Shown: positions 17,438 through 26,738, counted from the stretch's first letter. The stretch is 64,000 nucleotides of DNA from Ignavibacteriales bacterium (GCA_026390595.1 JAPLFQ010000023.1:62001-126000); one strand, 5' to 3'. Notes: a model not told the origin generated them from the sequence alone. Numbers and translations are program-made.

Positions 17438-18610
17438 TTACCTTTGTATCACTTCCGGATACTTGATGCCTGCCGCCGTGTTGAAAACGAGCACTCGATC
17501 TGTTTCAGCTATTTTCTCTTCACGTAAGAGATATCGCAGCGCAGCAAATGCTGCCGCCCCTTCCGGACAGATGAACAACCCTTCGGTCTTTGCTATCTCG
17601 TACACCGTTGCGACAATCTCTTCATCGCTCACAGCTACGGCACTGCCATTGCTCTTGTAGACTGCATCGAGAATAAGATAGTCTGCAAAAGCTTTTGGTA
17701 CCCGCAGTCCGGACGCGATTGTCTCCGCGCTCTCCCAGAACTGTGAGTCGGGCTTCCGTTCCTTGTACGCCTTGACAATGGGAGCGCAGCCGCTCGCTTG
17801 AACCGAGATCATCTTGGGCCGTTTGCTCCCGATCCAGCCAAGCTGCTCCATCTCATCGAACGCTTTCCACATGCCGATCAGCCCCGTACCACCTCCTGTC
17901 GGGTACACCACCACATCGGGAACATCCCAATCAAGCTGCTCGGCCAGCTCATACCCCATGGTCTTCTTCCCTTCAAGCCGGTAGGGTTCTTTGAGCGTCG
18001 ATACGTCAAACCAACCTGGATTGGCCTTTTTCAGCTCGATCATTCTTTTCGCTGCGTCGCTGATGTTCCCCTTGACCAATTCCACATGGGCCCCGCACGC
18101 CAGGCATTCCTTTATATTGATTTCAGGGGTGTCCTCAGGGAGAAAGATGTAAGACTCCATTCCGGCACGCGCAGCATACGCCGCCAAAGCACCCGCTGCA
18201 TTGCCTGCCGACGGGATGCAGACGGTCTTGATCCCGAGCTCCTTCGCCTTCGATACAGCCATCGCCAGTCCGCGGGCCTTGAAGGACCCTGTGGGAAGCT
18301 GACCTTCATCTTTCATGAGAAGCTTGGGCAGGCCCAGGCTCTGGCCCATTTTCGGCATCACGGTGATCGGAGATATTCTCTCCCCAAGTGAAACCATGTT
18401 CTGTTCTCGCTCAATGGGAAGCAACGGGGCATATTTCCACATCGAGGGCTCTTTGTCCCTGAGCGAAGCCCTGAGGAATGATGTGCGGGCGGCCTGGAGA
18501 TCGTATCGGGCAACGAGCGACTTGCCGCAGCTGCGGCAGACAGTCTGGATTTCGTGGGGAGAATGACGGTCCCCGCACACACTGCATTCAAGATGAGTAA
18601 GGAAGTTCAT
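17438..18610 (-). CDS. thrC: Threonine synthase
   Basis: A 390-residue PLP enzyme that converts O-phosphohomoserine to threonine. An N-terminal zinc-ribbon-like segment (CSVCGD and CRSCGK) precedes the fold. The PLP lysine sits in TGSFKARG, and the phosphate loop is represented by PTGGGTGLIG. The length and N-terminal cysteines match the short archaeal/Bacteroidota-type threonine synthases. Threonine dehydratase-like enzymes share the fold, but the cysteine-rich start favours ThrC. Its own promoter is predicted at 18666-18696. Confidence 0.88.
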   Translation of the reverse strand: MNFLTHLECSVCGDRHSPHEIQTVCRSCGKSLVARYDLQAARTSFLRASLRDKEPSMWKYAPLLPIEREQNMVSLGERISPITVMPKMGQSLGLPKLLMKDEGQLPTGSFKARGLAMAVSKAKELGIKTVCIPSAGNAAGALAAYAARAGMESYIFLPEDTPEINIKECLACGAHVELVKGNISDAAKRMIELKKANPGWFDVSTLKEPYRLEGKKTMGYELAEQLDWDVPDVVVYPTGGGTGLIGMWKAFDEMEQLGWIGSKRPKMISVQASGCAPIVKAYKERKPDSQFWESAETIASGLRVPKAFADYLILDAVYKSNGSAVAVSDEEIVATVYEIAKTEGLFICPEGAAAFAALRYLLREEKIAETDRVLVFNTAAGIKYPEVIQR

Positions 18611-18665
18611 GGGCGACTTGAGGTTGAACGGTGGCGATGCGAATGGTTGTCTGCAGGAACGGAAA

Positions 18666-18696
18666 TCAATGTAGAGGGAGAATGGCGGAGAATCAA
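18666..18696 (-). promoter_or_regulatory. Bacteroidota-type promoter for thrC
   Basis: On the minus strand TTG (18696-18694) is followed after 20 nt by TACATTGA (18673-18666), close to the Bacteroidota consensus TTTG-N19-TAnnTTTG. Transcription would start about 50 nt before the thrC ATG. Confidence 0.45.
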
Positions 18697-18740
18697 GATA
18701 AAACAGCTATTCTAGCGGAACTACGGGCATTCCGCTCTCG

Positions 18741-18770
18741 TTGAATGTCTGGGACCTTTTATCTAATTTG
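18741..18770 (+). promoter_or_regulatory. Bacteroidota-type promoter for the CxxCH barrel gene
   Basis: TTG at 18741-18743 is followed after 20 nt by TAATTTG (18764-18770), one base shorter than the consensus -7 box. A transcript starting near 18776 would exclude the ATG at 18771 and supports the ATG at 18813. Confidence 0.4.
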
Positions 18771-18812
18771 ATGAAGCCAATTCACTCTTTCCACCATTCT
18801 GACGGAATCCCA

Positions 18813-19946
18813 ATGCGAAGATACCTGTCTGTTTGTGTAGTCACCGCGTTCGCGTTTACCATGACGGCATTCGCTATTCCCAGGTTTGCCACACAACTGA
18901 ATCTTCCCTGTCAGAGCTGCCATGTGAATCCATCAGGCGGCGGGATGCGGAACGCTTTCGGCCAGAGTTTTGGAAGCGATAGCCTCTCATTGAAGAGTAC
19001 GCGCGAAGCGTATGCCATCGACGACTTCTCAACGAAGATCGGCGAGTTCATGTCGTACGGAGCTGATTTCCGGTTCCTTGCCTTCTATCAATCCAGGACA
19101 AATCCGGATGCGTCGCTCAGCTCGTTCTTCCCGATGCAAATGGATCTCTATTTCAATCTGGCGGTCTCAAAGAAGATCAGCCTCTACATCAATCCTGCGT
19201 TCGGTCCGTACAATCGCCTTGAAGCGTTTGGAATTGCGAGAATTCTCCCGGCGAACGGCTATCTGAAGTTGGGCCGATTTGCGCCGCCGTACGGCCTTCG
19301 ATTTGACGATCACACATCCTTCATTCGTCAGGCTACGCCGTTCCGGAACAATATGGGACAACAGACCGGCTTGGAGCTTGGATTCAGAACCGGGTCTGTT
19401 GTCGCGATGGGTGCCCTCACCAACGGCACGCGGGGTGACCTCGATGGAATTCTCTCGAAAGCTGTGTTCGGCAAACTCGAAGCTCACGGAGAGCTGGGAC
19501 CACTGAACGCCATGGCCGGCGTTTCGTCGTACAACGACGTTTCGAGTGTCGACAAACTGAACCTCCTCGGCGGTTATGCCTCAGCGACTTTCATGGACAG
19601 GCTCACCATCCTCGGTGATGTCGAACGCATCCAGGGAAACTCCTCTTCGATGAGCCTGAGCTCGGACCTCAATCAACGGAACACTCCAGGGACGGACCGC
19701 AAGCAACTGGCGGTTTTGATCGAAGCGGATTACAAACTGCTGCAGGGAGTCGAGTTGAAATTCATGTATGATTTCTTCGATCCGAATACGGATGTCAAGA
19801 GCGGCACTGCGGTCAGGTATTCAGGGGGATTTGAGATCATGCCGGTGAGCGGCGTGGAAGTGCGTCCGCTGTTTCGATATACGAAAGACACCATCCTAAA
19901 CAGAAACTCAACCGATCTGCAAATACTCGTCCATCTCTATCTTTGA
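18813..19946 (+). CDS. Outer-membrane beta-barrel protein with an N-terminal CxxCH haem motif
   Basis: A 377-residue exported protein. The signal peptide (MRRYLSVCVVTAFAFTMTAFA) is followed at once by LNLPCQSCHVNPSGGGMRN, a c-type haem attachment motif of the form seen in barrel proteins linked to cytochrome systems. The rest is rich in alternating hydrophobic/polar strands and ends in LQILVHLYL, as expected of a porin-like barrel. It may be a haem-bearing porin or a surface sensor of redox partners; one haem alone is not a conduit. No multihaem cytochrome lies nearby. The start is set by the signal peptide and the upstream promoter. The convergent gap to pyk is 42 bp. Confidence 0.65.
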   Translation: MRRYLSVCVVTAFAFTMTAFAIPRFATQLNLPCQSCHVNPSGGGMRNAFGQSFGSDSLSLKSTREAYAIDDFSTKIGEFMSYGADFRFLAFYQSRTNPDASLSSFFPMQMDLYFNLAVSKKISLYINPAFGPYNRLEAFGIARILPANGYLKLGRFAPPYGLRFDDHTSFIRQATPFRNNMGQQTGLELGFRTGSVVAMGALTNGTRGDLDGILSKAVFGKLEAHGELGPLNAMAGVSSYNDVSSVDKLNLLGGYASATFMDRLTILGDVERIQGNSSSMSLSSDLNQRNTPGTDRKQLAVLIEADYKLLQGVELKFMYDFFDPNTDVKSGTAVRYSGGFEIMPVSGVEVRPLFRYTKDTILNRNSTDLQILVHLYL

Positions 19947-19988
19947 CAACGTGGTCGAACATCCAAGAACAACGGGGGGAAGAAATCC

Positions 19989-21434
19989 TCATTCGACTTT
20001 TTCAATCTTGATCGTATTGGTTGTCCCCCTTGAAAGCAAAGGCAACCCTGCCGTGTAGATCACGTAGTCGCCGGATTTAACATATTCCAGCTTCCGAAGC
20101 TCATCGTTGATGCGCTTGAAGGCAGTGTCCGTATCGACAACGAAATCGGGCACTATGATTCCCCGAACTCCCCACACGAGGTTGAGCCGCCTCAGGATCT
20201 TCTCACGGCCCGTGATGGCGAGGATCGACGCTTTGGGCCGGTACTTCGCCGTGTTGATCGCGCTGAATCCGGAGTGCGTGATGACAACAATAGCCTTCGC
20301 ATCAATCTCGTTGGCAATGACACATGCTGCCCTGCCTATTGCATCGAACATCGTGAACTCTTCTGCCGCGCTCATCCTCGCAATATCAAGATGGGGCTGA
20401 TACCGGATTTCTGCCTTCCTGATGATACGATCCATTGTTTGTACCGCTTCAACAGGAAACTTTCCCACAGAGGTTTCGGCGCTCAGCATGACTGCATCTG
20501 CCCCGTCCAGCACAGCGTTCGCAACATCGTTTGCTTCCGCCCTGGTTGGGCGAGGGCTCTCAATCATCGATTCCAGCATCTGCGTGGCGACAATCACCGG
20601 CACCCCCTCTTCGTTACAGAGGCGGACTACCATCTTCTGAATGAGGGGGACATCTTCTGGAGGAAGTTCAACTCCGAGATCTCCCCGCGCAACCATGACG
20701 ACATCCGACTCAGCGATGATCGAATTGATGTCTTCCACCGCTTCGCCTCTCTCGATTTTCGCCACAATCGGGATTCGCTTACCTTTCGGGGCTTCCTTCA
20801 CCAGAAACTCCCGCAAACTTTGTATATCCTTCACTGATCGTACGAAGGAAAGAGCAACGTAGTCAATATCGTTCGCTAGGCCGAATCTGAGATCTTCGAC
20901 GTCCTTTTCCGTAAACGACGGCACGCTCACCTTTACTCCGGGAAGATTCATCCCCTTCTTGTCCGAAAGAACTCCTCCATTCACGACCGTGCACTGAACA
21001 TCCGTATCGGTTTTTGACACCACAGTGAATTTCATTTTCCCGTCATCGACTAGAATCGAATCTCCTGCCTGAATATCCCTGGGCAGCAGTTGGTAGGTCG
21101 TCGAGACGACGTCAGTATCACCGAGTATGTCGCGTGTCGTGAAGGTGAACGTCGATCCCGTATGTATTTCCACGCTCTTTTCCTTCAACCGACCCGTCCG
21201 GATTTTCGGACCGCTCAAGTCCTGAAGAATCGTAATATGCTCGCCTGTCCTGCTGCTCGCCTCCTTGATGTGCTCAATAACCTCCCGGTGCTGCTCACGC
21301 GTCCCGTGCGAGAAGTTCAATCGGGCGACATCCATGCCCGCCTCAATAAGCTTTACGAGTGTGTCCACACTCTGCGATGCAGGACCTATCGTGCAGATGA
21401 TTTTCGTCTTACTGAACCCTGACGATGGAATCAT
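19989..21434 (-). CDS. pyk: Pyruvate kinase
   Basis: A 481-residue pyruvate kinase, the last ATP-yielding step of glycolysis. Seen: TKIICTIGPAS at the N-terminus, NFSHGTREQH, VAKIERGEAVEDI, the MVARGDLGVELP signature and ATQMLESMI. A complete C-terminal domain follows (AIVVITHSGFSA; from about 355), and no PEP-utiliser domain is fused. ATG 21434 overlaps the sirtuin stop by four bases; the frame continues upstream inside the sirtuin gene but without homology. Confidence 0.96.
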   Translation of the reverse strand: MIPSSGFSKTKIICTIGPASQSVDTLVKLIEAGMDVARLNFSHGTREQHREVIEHIKEASSRTGEHITILQDLSGPKIRTGRLKEKSVEIHTGSTFTFTTRDILGDTDVVSTTYQLLPRDIQAGDSILVDDGKMKFTVVSKTDTDVQCTVVNGGVLSDKKGMNLPGVKVSVPSFTEKDVEDLRFGLANDIDYVALSFVRSVKDIQSLREFLVKEAPKGKRIPIVAKIERGEAVEDINSIIAESDVVMVARGDLGVELPPEDVPLIQKMVVRLCNEEGVPVIVATQMLESMIESPRPTRAEANDVANAVLDGADAVMLSAETSVGKFPVEAVQTMDRIIRKAEIRYQPHLDIARMSAAEEFTMFDAIGRAACVIANEIDAKAIVVITHSGFSAINTAKYRPKASILAITGREKILRRLNLVWGVRGIIVPDFVVDTDTAFKRINDELRKLEYVKSGDYVIYTAGLPLLSRGTTNTIKIEKVE

Positions 21435-22183
21435 GGTGTTTTCCCTTGTTGTTGACTGAAGTATGTGACGAGTTGAGGCAGAATTTCCCCCGCTGCCCCC
21501 AGAAGTGTCTCCTGGGCACGGGCAGAGAGTTCGGTATGTTCGCGGTTGATCTGAACAACATATGCTCCATGATCCAGGGCCGTGTGAGGCAATGAGGCGG
21601 CCGGATACACCACAGCAGATGTTCCCACACAAAGAAAAAGGTCACAGCGGCGGGCAGCTTGTTCGGCTATCGAGTATGCCTCCACCGGCAGCATTTCACC
21701 AAACCAGACTACGTCGGGCCGTATCAGTCCGCCGCAATGCGAGCAATGCGGTGCTCCGCTCTTTGCGTCAAGGTCCAGCTCAGAGACGGAGGTTCTGCAC
21801 TCGATGCAGTAGCTGCGCTCGATGTTGCCGTGAAGCTCAACCACAGATTTGTTGCCGGCCCGCCGATGGAGGTTGTCCACGTTCTGGGTCACGAGAGTGA
21901 AGTCGTCAACAGAACGTTCGAGCTCAACGAGCGCACTATGGCCTGCGTTGGGAATGACCTCATGGATCAGTTTCTTGCGATAGGCGTACCACTCCCACAC
22001 AAGGTCGGGATTCCGGATAAACGCCTGAAAGTTCGCCAACTCCTCGGGTTTGAATTTCTTCCACAGCCCGTCCTCTCCGCGAAATGTCGGCACCCCGCTC
22101 TCAGCAGATATTCCCGCCCCGGTCAGCACGCAGACCGACCGGCTCGATTGGATGCGGGCTTTGAGCTCTCCAGATATCGTCAT
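21431..22183 (-). CDS. cobB: NAD-dependent protein deacylase (Sir2 family, class III-like)
   Basis: A 250-residue sirtuin that removes acyl groups from lysine using NAD. Motifs: GAGISAESGVPTFRG, TQNVDNLHRRAG with the catalytic histidine in ELHG, and zinc cysteines CIEC and CSHC. The Y-x-x-R of EWYAYRK corresponds to the Tyr/Arg pair of SIRT5 and E. coli CobB that binds succinyl or malonyl groups, so desuccinylase activity is likely. It is coupled by ATGA overlaps to the acylase gene upstream and pyk downstream. Confidence 0.93.
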   Translation of the reverse strand: MTISGELKARIQSSRSVCVLTGAGISAESGVPTFRGEDGLWKKFKPEELANFQAFIRNPDLVWEWYAYRKKLIHEVIPNAGHSALVELERSVDDFTLVTQNVDNLHRRAGNKSVVELHGNIERSYCIECRTSVSELDLDAKSGAPHCSHCGGLIRPDVVWFGEMLPVEAYSIAEQAARRCDLFLCVGTSAVVYPAASLPHTALDHGAYVVQINREHTELSARAQETLLGAAGEILPQLVTYFSQQQGKTP

Positions 22184-24597
22184 TGTGCCGGCCGCAGAAG
22201 CAGGCGATCGTAACCAGCATTCTCAATTGCAGATCGATCCATGAGTTGTGTCCTGTAGCCTCCGTTCAACCACAATTGTACTTGATCGTCGTAGTGGTGT
22301 TGAAAAACCTGGCCCGACTGTCCCGGGGGTGTGACAGAACGTGTGTTGTTCCGGTTTGAGAGGTCAAATATCTGGCGCGTGGAAGGACCAACGTAATGCT
22401 GGAAGGTTTGCGAGAGGCGAAAGTCCCCTTTGTTCACGGTCGAATGGGAACCACCGCTCGGAAATGGCCCAACGTTGAAAATCCGCCGGAGAAGATCATG
22501 CGAGCCAAATACGTGAGGAAACTCAACCTGGTGGGCAGTGCCCCATCGCATTTCCTTGATCTCTCCGCCGAATTTCGTCTTGAGGTCCCGCACTCCATCC
22601 TCGACGCTTCGGCGGATGATATCAACCATCGCCTCCGCCTGGGGCGTCCTGATGTCGTCGAACCATGCGGATGATCCCTTCTTCATCAGATTCGTAATCG
22701 CAGCGAGCGGGACCGTCGCCAGAGTATCATATACCCCCAGAAGTTGAGGTCCCATTTCATCTTCAAAAGTATTCCGGACCATCTGAACAAGAAACGATTG
22801 AAACAATGTTGTCGCGACATCGTTCGGTCTCATCTCATAATTCCAATTCCGGAAATAGGTCAGCGTCGTTCGAACATCGGTACCCTGAGGCGGAGAAGTA
22901 TCGTATGCTTTGAGAATAATCGGCACGAGCTCACGGGCCTGAGGCGAGAGCACGTCCTGCTGAAGTCGCTGCATATCTTCCACTGAAAACCGTTCTTGTT
23001 TGCGCAGCAATTCAGAGATCCGCGTGATGCGCCAATCGGGCTCCCAGAGATTCGACAGGTAGTGGGGATAAGAATCCGAAACGATCTTATTGTTTGCCGT
23101 GGCGATGAAGCCCTCGGGAGGATTGAATGATTGCGGCATCTGCTCGAAAGGAACGTACCCTTTCCAATCATACTCGTCTGTCCACCCGGGAAACGGCAGC
23201 GTCGCCGTCTTCGTCTTGCGTACTGGAATCCGGCCGCCGGTGTGATATCCGATGTTCCCATCGACGTCCGCGTACACGAAATTCTGGGCCGGAACGGCAT
23301 AGTGGCGTAGTCCCTCCAGGAACTCCTTCCAGGAATGTGCCCGGTTGATCATGGAGAACGCCTGGGCCTCATTCGAATTATCATGGCCAACCCAACGCAT
23401 AGACAGCAATTGACGCGAATACTGGGCCGCAGGCTCCATCCGGTTGACGATCGGTCCTCGGTGCGTACTATAGGTCGTCAACAGCACAGGTGGACTGTTC
23501 TTCACGAGAATTGTGTCCACCTCTCGTTCGACAGGTCTCCAAGTGTTGTTGAAACGATACCTCGTGGGATGCTGAACGGAATCGACTTCTTCAACATAGA
23601 AATCTTCATCGTCGAGCATCGCGTTGGTGACTCCCCAGGCAATGGACTGGTTGTGTCCAATCACGACGAACGGCACGCCTGCGATCGACGCACCGGACAC
23701 ATCCAGATCGGGGCCGACAACATGAATCTCATACCAGCGCCCCGGCGCGGAAAACAGAAGATGCGGGTCGTTCGCCAGAATCGGTTTTCCGGTAACCGAT
23801 TTCGCTCCTGAAACTACCCATGCGTTGCTCCCTGATTCCATTCCCGCGTTTCCCAGGAGTTGCCTGAACGCCTGATCTGCATCAAGCAACTGATCAGCCA
23901 TCGCACTTGTCTTTCTTCCTCTCAGTTCGTCTGGAACAATCAACGGGGCGCCTTCCGGCCACGTAGGGAAGATTTCCGATGCTTTTGTAGCACCAAGCCT
24001 TTCCACAAGCTGCCCGAGCACAATATCGACCCAGCGCGAGTAGTTCAGTTCCCACGCCATGAGTCGACTTACAAGAAGAGAGTGAGCGATGGTCCATGGT
24101 TCAGGTTCGAAATTCAGCAGGTCAAACTCGATTGGGTACTTCCCTTTGTGTGACGCAATATAATGAGAGACACCGTCAGCATACGCCTCAAGTGCAACAC
24201 GCGTTTTTGCATCTACATCGGGAGCGTTCTTTTGTGCTTGACGCCAGAGACCGAGCATCCGAAACATTCTATCGATTTTCAGGGCTGGCTCGCCCAAAAT
24301 TTCCGCTAGCCTCCCTTCACCAGCCCGACGGATGAGTTCCATTTGCCACAACCGATCCTGCGCGTGGATGTAGCCAACAGCATAGTACGCGTCGTGTTCT
24401 GAATTCGCGTAAACATGAGGCACGCCGTAATCATCCCGATACACCTGGACCTCCGCCTGGATTCCAACAACATTCTCGGTCCCAGAGGTTGCCGGGTACG
24501 ACTTCGTGATCAGATAATAGAAGAACACCGTGAGCGAAAGCGTCAAGACTGTCAGCGTTCCGAGCACGCCAAGGAATACCTTGAGACGAAGATGCAT
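22180..24597 (-). CDS. Penicillin acylase-family N-terminal nucleophile hydrolase
   Basis: An 805-residue exported Ntn hydrolase. An N-terminal signal anchor (about 8-32) is followed by the alpha-chain region (VYRDDYGVPHVYA, DRLWQMELIRR). The predicted autocleavage site is G256/S257 in ESGSNAWVVSG, after which Ser257 would be the N-terminal nucleophile of the beta chain. LANDPHLLFSAPGRWYE and GHNQSIAWGVTN are family landmarks. Substrates of such enzymes include beta-lactams, acyl-homoserine lactones and other amides; specificity cannot be read here. It is the first gene of an operon with the sirtuin and pyk. Confidence 0.92.
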   Translation of the reverse strand: MHLRLKVFLGVLGTLTVLTLSLTVFFYYLITKSYPATSGTENVVGIQAEVQVYRDDYGVPHVYANSEHDAYYAVGYIHAQDRLWQMELIRRAGEGRLAEILGEPALKIDRMFRMLGLWRQAQKNAPDVDAKTRVALEAYADGVSHYIASHKGKYPIEFDLLNFEPEPWTIAHSLLVSRLMAWELNYSRWVDIVLGQLVERLGATKASEIFPTWPEGAPLIVPDELRGRKTSAMADQLLDADQAFRQLLGNAGMESGSNAWVVSGAKSVTGKPILANDPHLLFSAPGRWYEIHVVGPDLDVSGASIAGVPFVVIGHNQSIAWGVTNAMLDDEDFYVEEVDSVQHPTRYRFNNTWRPVEREVDTILVKNSPPVLLTTYSTHRGPIVNRMEPAAQYSRQLLSMRWVGHDNSNEAQAFSMINRAHSWKEFLEGLRHYAVPAQNFVYADVDGNIGYHTGGRIPVRKTKTATLPFPGWTDEYDWKGYVPFEQMPQSFNPPEGFIATANNKIVSDSYPHYLSNLWEPDWRITRISELLRKQERFSVEDMQRLQQDVLSPQARELVPIILKAYDTSPPQGTDVRTTLTYFRNWNYEMRPNDVATTLFQSFLVQMVRNTFEDEMGPQLLGVYDTLATVPLAAITNLMKKGSSAWFDDIRTPQAEAMVDIIRRSVEDGVRDLKTKFGGEIKEMRWGTAHQVEFPHVFGSHDLLRRIFNVGPFPSGGSHSTVNKGDFRLSQTFQHYVGPSTRQIFDLSNRNNTRSVTPPGQSGQVFQHHYDDQVQLWLNGGYRTQLMDRSAIENAGYDRLLLRPAQ

Positions 24598-24655
24598 ACG
24601 ATCGAAGAGAGATTAGGTGGGGAATAGTCCCATCAGTTCATTGTACAGAACGGGA

Positions 24656-24686
24656 CTAATGTAAAGAAAGTTGAGGGGGATTACAA
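24656..24686 (-). promoter_or_regulatory. Bacteroidota-type promoter for the acylase-sirtuin-pyk operon
   Basis: On the minus strand TTG (24686-24684), 20 nt, then TACATTAG (24663-24656), one mismatch from TAnnTTTG. The predicted start lies about 53 nt before the acylase ATG. Confidence 0.5.
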
Positions 24687-24757
24687 TTCGAAACCGAATG
24701 CGGTCCATTTTGGCGAGGCGATTCGGCCGGTAATCGGCCCACAGGAGAGGTGCAAGG

Positions 24758-25168
24758 TCAACGGTTGACGGGCAAGGATCCATTCGTTTCGATGCGAACC
24801 ACAAAGCGGGAGTAAGCCAGATCAGGGAACGCCATCGGTGCGGGCTCCCATCGCTTTTCCCAGATCTCGATTCTCTTCACCCGGCGCGGATTGATACCAT
24901 CCAGGTCTTCTTGCTCAGAACGGTTATCGTCGATGTAGAAAGAGATTTCCCTCAGCGTCTTGACCCACCCCTGCTCCGTGTTCGGGAAAAGATCCGGCAT
25001 CAGGTAGTGCAATACAAGTTTGAAGCGATCATAGCCCGCTGTATTGATCTCTTGTGCATTGATGATGCGGTGGGGTATTTGCGCTCCACTTGATTGTGTG
25101 TGCGATAGAGGTGGTATGCCCAAGCATAGAAAAAGGACGAAGGTGAGCTTGCGATATATGCAGTTCAT
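24758..25168 (-). CDS. Exported plug-domain-like small protein of unknown function
   Basis: A 136-residue protein beginning with a signal peptide (MNCIYRKLTFVLFLCLG). The mature part has the order N-A-Q-E-I, YDRFKLVLHYLMPDLF, ISFYIDDNR, LDGINPRRVKRIEIW, which recalls a TonB-receptor plug: a Y/F-D-x-L helix, a v-y-x-D-g strand and an I-p-x-x-V-x-x-I-e segment. No barrel follows. A similar stand-alone protein occurs at 53978-54382. ATG 25168 has GGGG about 9 nt upstream and starts the signal peptide; an in-frame start 24 bases earlier is less likely. Function unknown. Confidence 0.55.
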   Translation of the reverse strand: MNCIYRKLTFVLFLCLGIPPLSHTQSSGAQIPHRIINAQEINTAGYDRFKLVLHYLMPDLFPNTEQGWVKTLREISFYIDDNRSEQEDLDGINPRRVKRIEIWEKRWEPAPMAFPDLAYSRFVVRIETNGSLPVNR

Positions 25169-25199
25169 GGTTGCCCCTTTGAGTCCACTCAAATGGCAA

Positions 25200-25226
25200 G
25201 CCCCGATGTGTCTGGCACATCGGGGC
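25200..25226 (-). terminator. Terminator-like hairpin
   Basis: GCCCCGATGTG at 25200-25210 and CACATCGGGGC at 25216-25226 form a perfect 11-bp stem with a 5-nt loop, just after the FadL-like gene on the minus strand. The sequence beyond it on that strand (CTTGCCATTTG) has only a weak T-run. It may reduce, not stop, readthrough into the plug-like gene. Confidence 0.6.
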
Positions 25227-25256
25227 TCGGCTCGGAGATTGCACCTCCAATTATCA

Positions 25257-26738
25257 CTAGAAACGGTACGAAAGGGTAATGTTCAGCGTATTCGTATTGA
25301 CCGTTTCGGCCGTTCGCGATGGAGGCGTACTGGTTCCAGAGAGATAGTAGTTGTCCCGCAAGGTGTTCCATTTGCCGATGGCCAGCGACGCGTTCAGGAA
25401 TACATTTTCATCGACGGCTGCCCCGATTCCCGCCGTATAGTGTAGCTGATCACGTGAGCTCGGATCGCCTTTATAGGGAGACGGGTTATATACGACTCCC
25501 CCACGAAGTCGAATACCATTATTCAAAAACAGGAATTCTGCTCCACCCCTCAGATTTGTCGTCGAACGGAACAGATCCCGGATAGCCCGGTTTTCTGACA
25601 CCAAATCGGGATTGTCGTTTGTAAACTCCATCTGCGTCCAGTCGGTAAACTCTGCATCTCCCGCCAGCAAGAGCCAATCACGCACCTGGACAGATACTCC
25701 TCCTGAAAGGACGAGGGGAGTTTTGACAGCGTATTTTGTCGAACCAAGGTTCTTGGATGTATACGAATCACCATTGTCAAACCAGCTGCTGCCAATATCA
25801 GCGAAATCCTCTGAAATATCGTAGTAAGTCGGGGTTCGAACCGTGACACCGATTTTATAGGCCCCTTGCTTCCGATACATGAGACCAATCAGCAGATTGT
25901 AGCCGCTTATCTCGCTTCTGATCGTGCTCTCGTATGTGAATCGGCTCAAATCGAAAGGCGGGCCATAATGATAGATGTTTCGTGAATCAGTCTCAGTGTA
26001 CAGACGATCGTAAGTATATGACCCGGAAAGAATATTGATCCCAACACCAAGTGTGAGACCGCGAGCAATCTCAAGTGCGCCGCCAAAAGACCAGCTATTC
26101 AGTCCGCCACCTTCCAACACGTTGCCTTCCTGCTGCACGCTGTCTGTCACGTTCGGATACAACCTTCCCCGCACGGTATCAGAGAGAAATGTCTGGAATG
26201 GTATGTTGTTATCAAGAAGGCTCTTTCGATCGGAGGCCGACATTGAATTGAGGTTTACGTCGGGCGTCAGAGATTCAACGATCGAACTGCCAGGGTTGAA
26301 TCCTTTGAAGGAAGCTGAAGTGGCGTAGTTTGCAACGCGGGCAAACCCGAATCCAAACGAGAGGCTGCCCCGCGAAGTTGGGACAGGGTACACAAGTCCA
26401 AGGTTATTCAGATTTGTCACCCTATTGCTGACATTCGTCATTGATCCGAAGAATGTCGCATCATTGGCGTATCCCGCGTTCGAAAGTCCAGCCGAGAATT
26501 CAAAGCTACGCAGGGAAGCAAGTCCTGCAGGGTTCGTATACAATGCAGAAAAATCATCGGCGACACCGACGGAGGTGTTTCCCATGCCGGCGCCGCGGGC
26601 ACCGATACCCATGTTGAATGTCGAGAAACGAAGGACATCCTCTGCATACTGAGCTCTCGAAATCCCGTGGATGAGCAGGGTTGACAGCAAGATACCCAGA
26701 ACCAGATGAGCGGTAGAACTTGACTGGGTCGACTTCAT
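25257..26738 (-). CDS. OmpP1/FadL/TodX-family outer-membrane transport protein
   Basis: A 493-residue outer-membrane beta-barrel. The signal peptide is followed by FSTFNMGIGARGAGMGNTSVGVADDFSALYTNPAG (split here only for reading), the classic N-terminal region of FadL-type and PorV-like proteins, and the chain ends in LNITLSYRF with terminal phenylalanine, the barrel-assembly signal. FadL relatives move hydrophobic compounds across the outer membrane, while PorV-like ones serve type IX secretion; the length and hatch pattern favour FadL. AGGAGG lies 9 nt before the ATG, inside a region with the palindrome CTGAAATTTCAG (26752-26763). Confidence 0.8.
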   Translation of the reverse strand: MKSTQSSSTAHLVLGILLSTLLIHGISRAQYAEDVLRFSTFNMGIGARGAGMGNTSVGVADDFSALYTNPAGLASLRSFEFSAGLSNAGYANDATFFGSMTNVSNRVTNLNNLGLVYPVPTSRGSLSFGFGFARVANYATSASFKGFNPGSSIVESLTPDVNLNSMSASDRKSLLDNNIPFQTFLSDTVRGRLYPNVTDSVQQEGNVLEGGGLNSWSFGGALEIARGLTLGVGINILSGSYTYDRLYTETDSRNIYHYGPPFDLSRFTYESTIRSEISGYNLLIGLMYRKQGAYKIGVTVRTPTYYDISEDFADIGSSWFDNGDSYTSKNLGSTKYAVKTPLVLSGGVSVQVRDWLLLAGDAEFTDWTQMEFTNDNPDLVSENRAIRDLFRSTTNLRGGAEFLFLNNGIRLRGGVVYNPSPYKGDPSSRDQLHYTAGIGAAVDENVFLNASLAIGKWNTLRDNYYLSGTSTPPSRTAETVNTNTLNITLSYRF

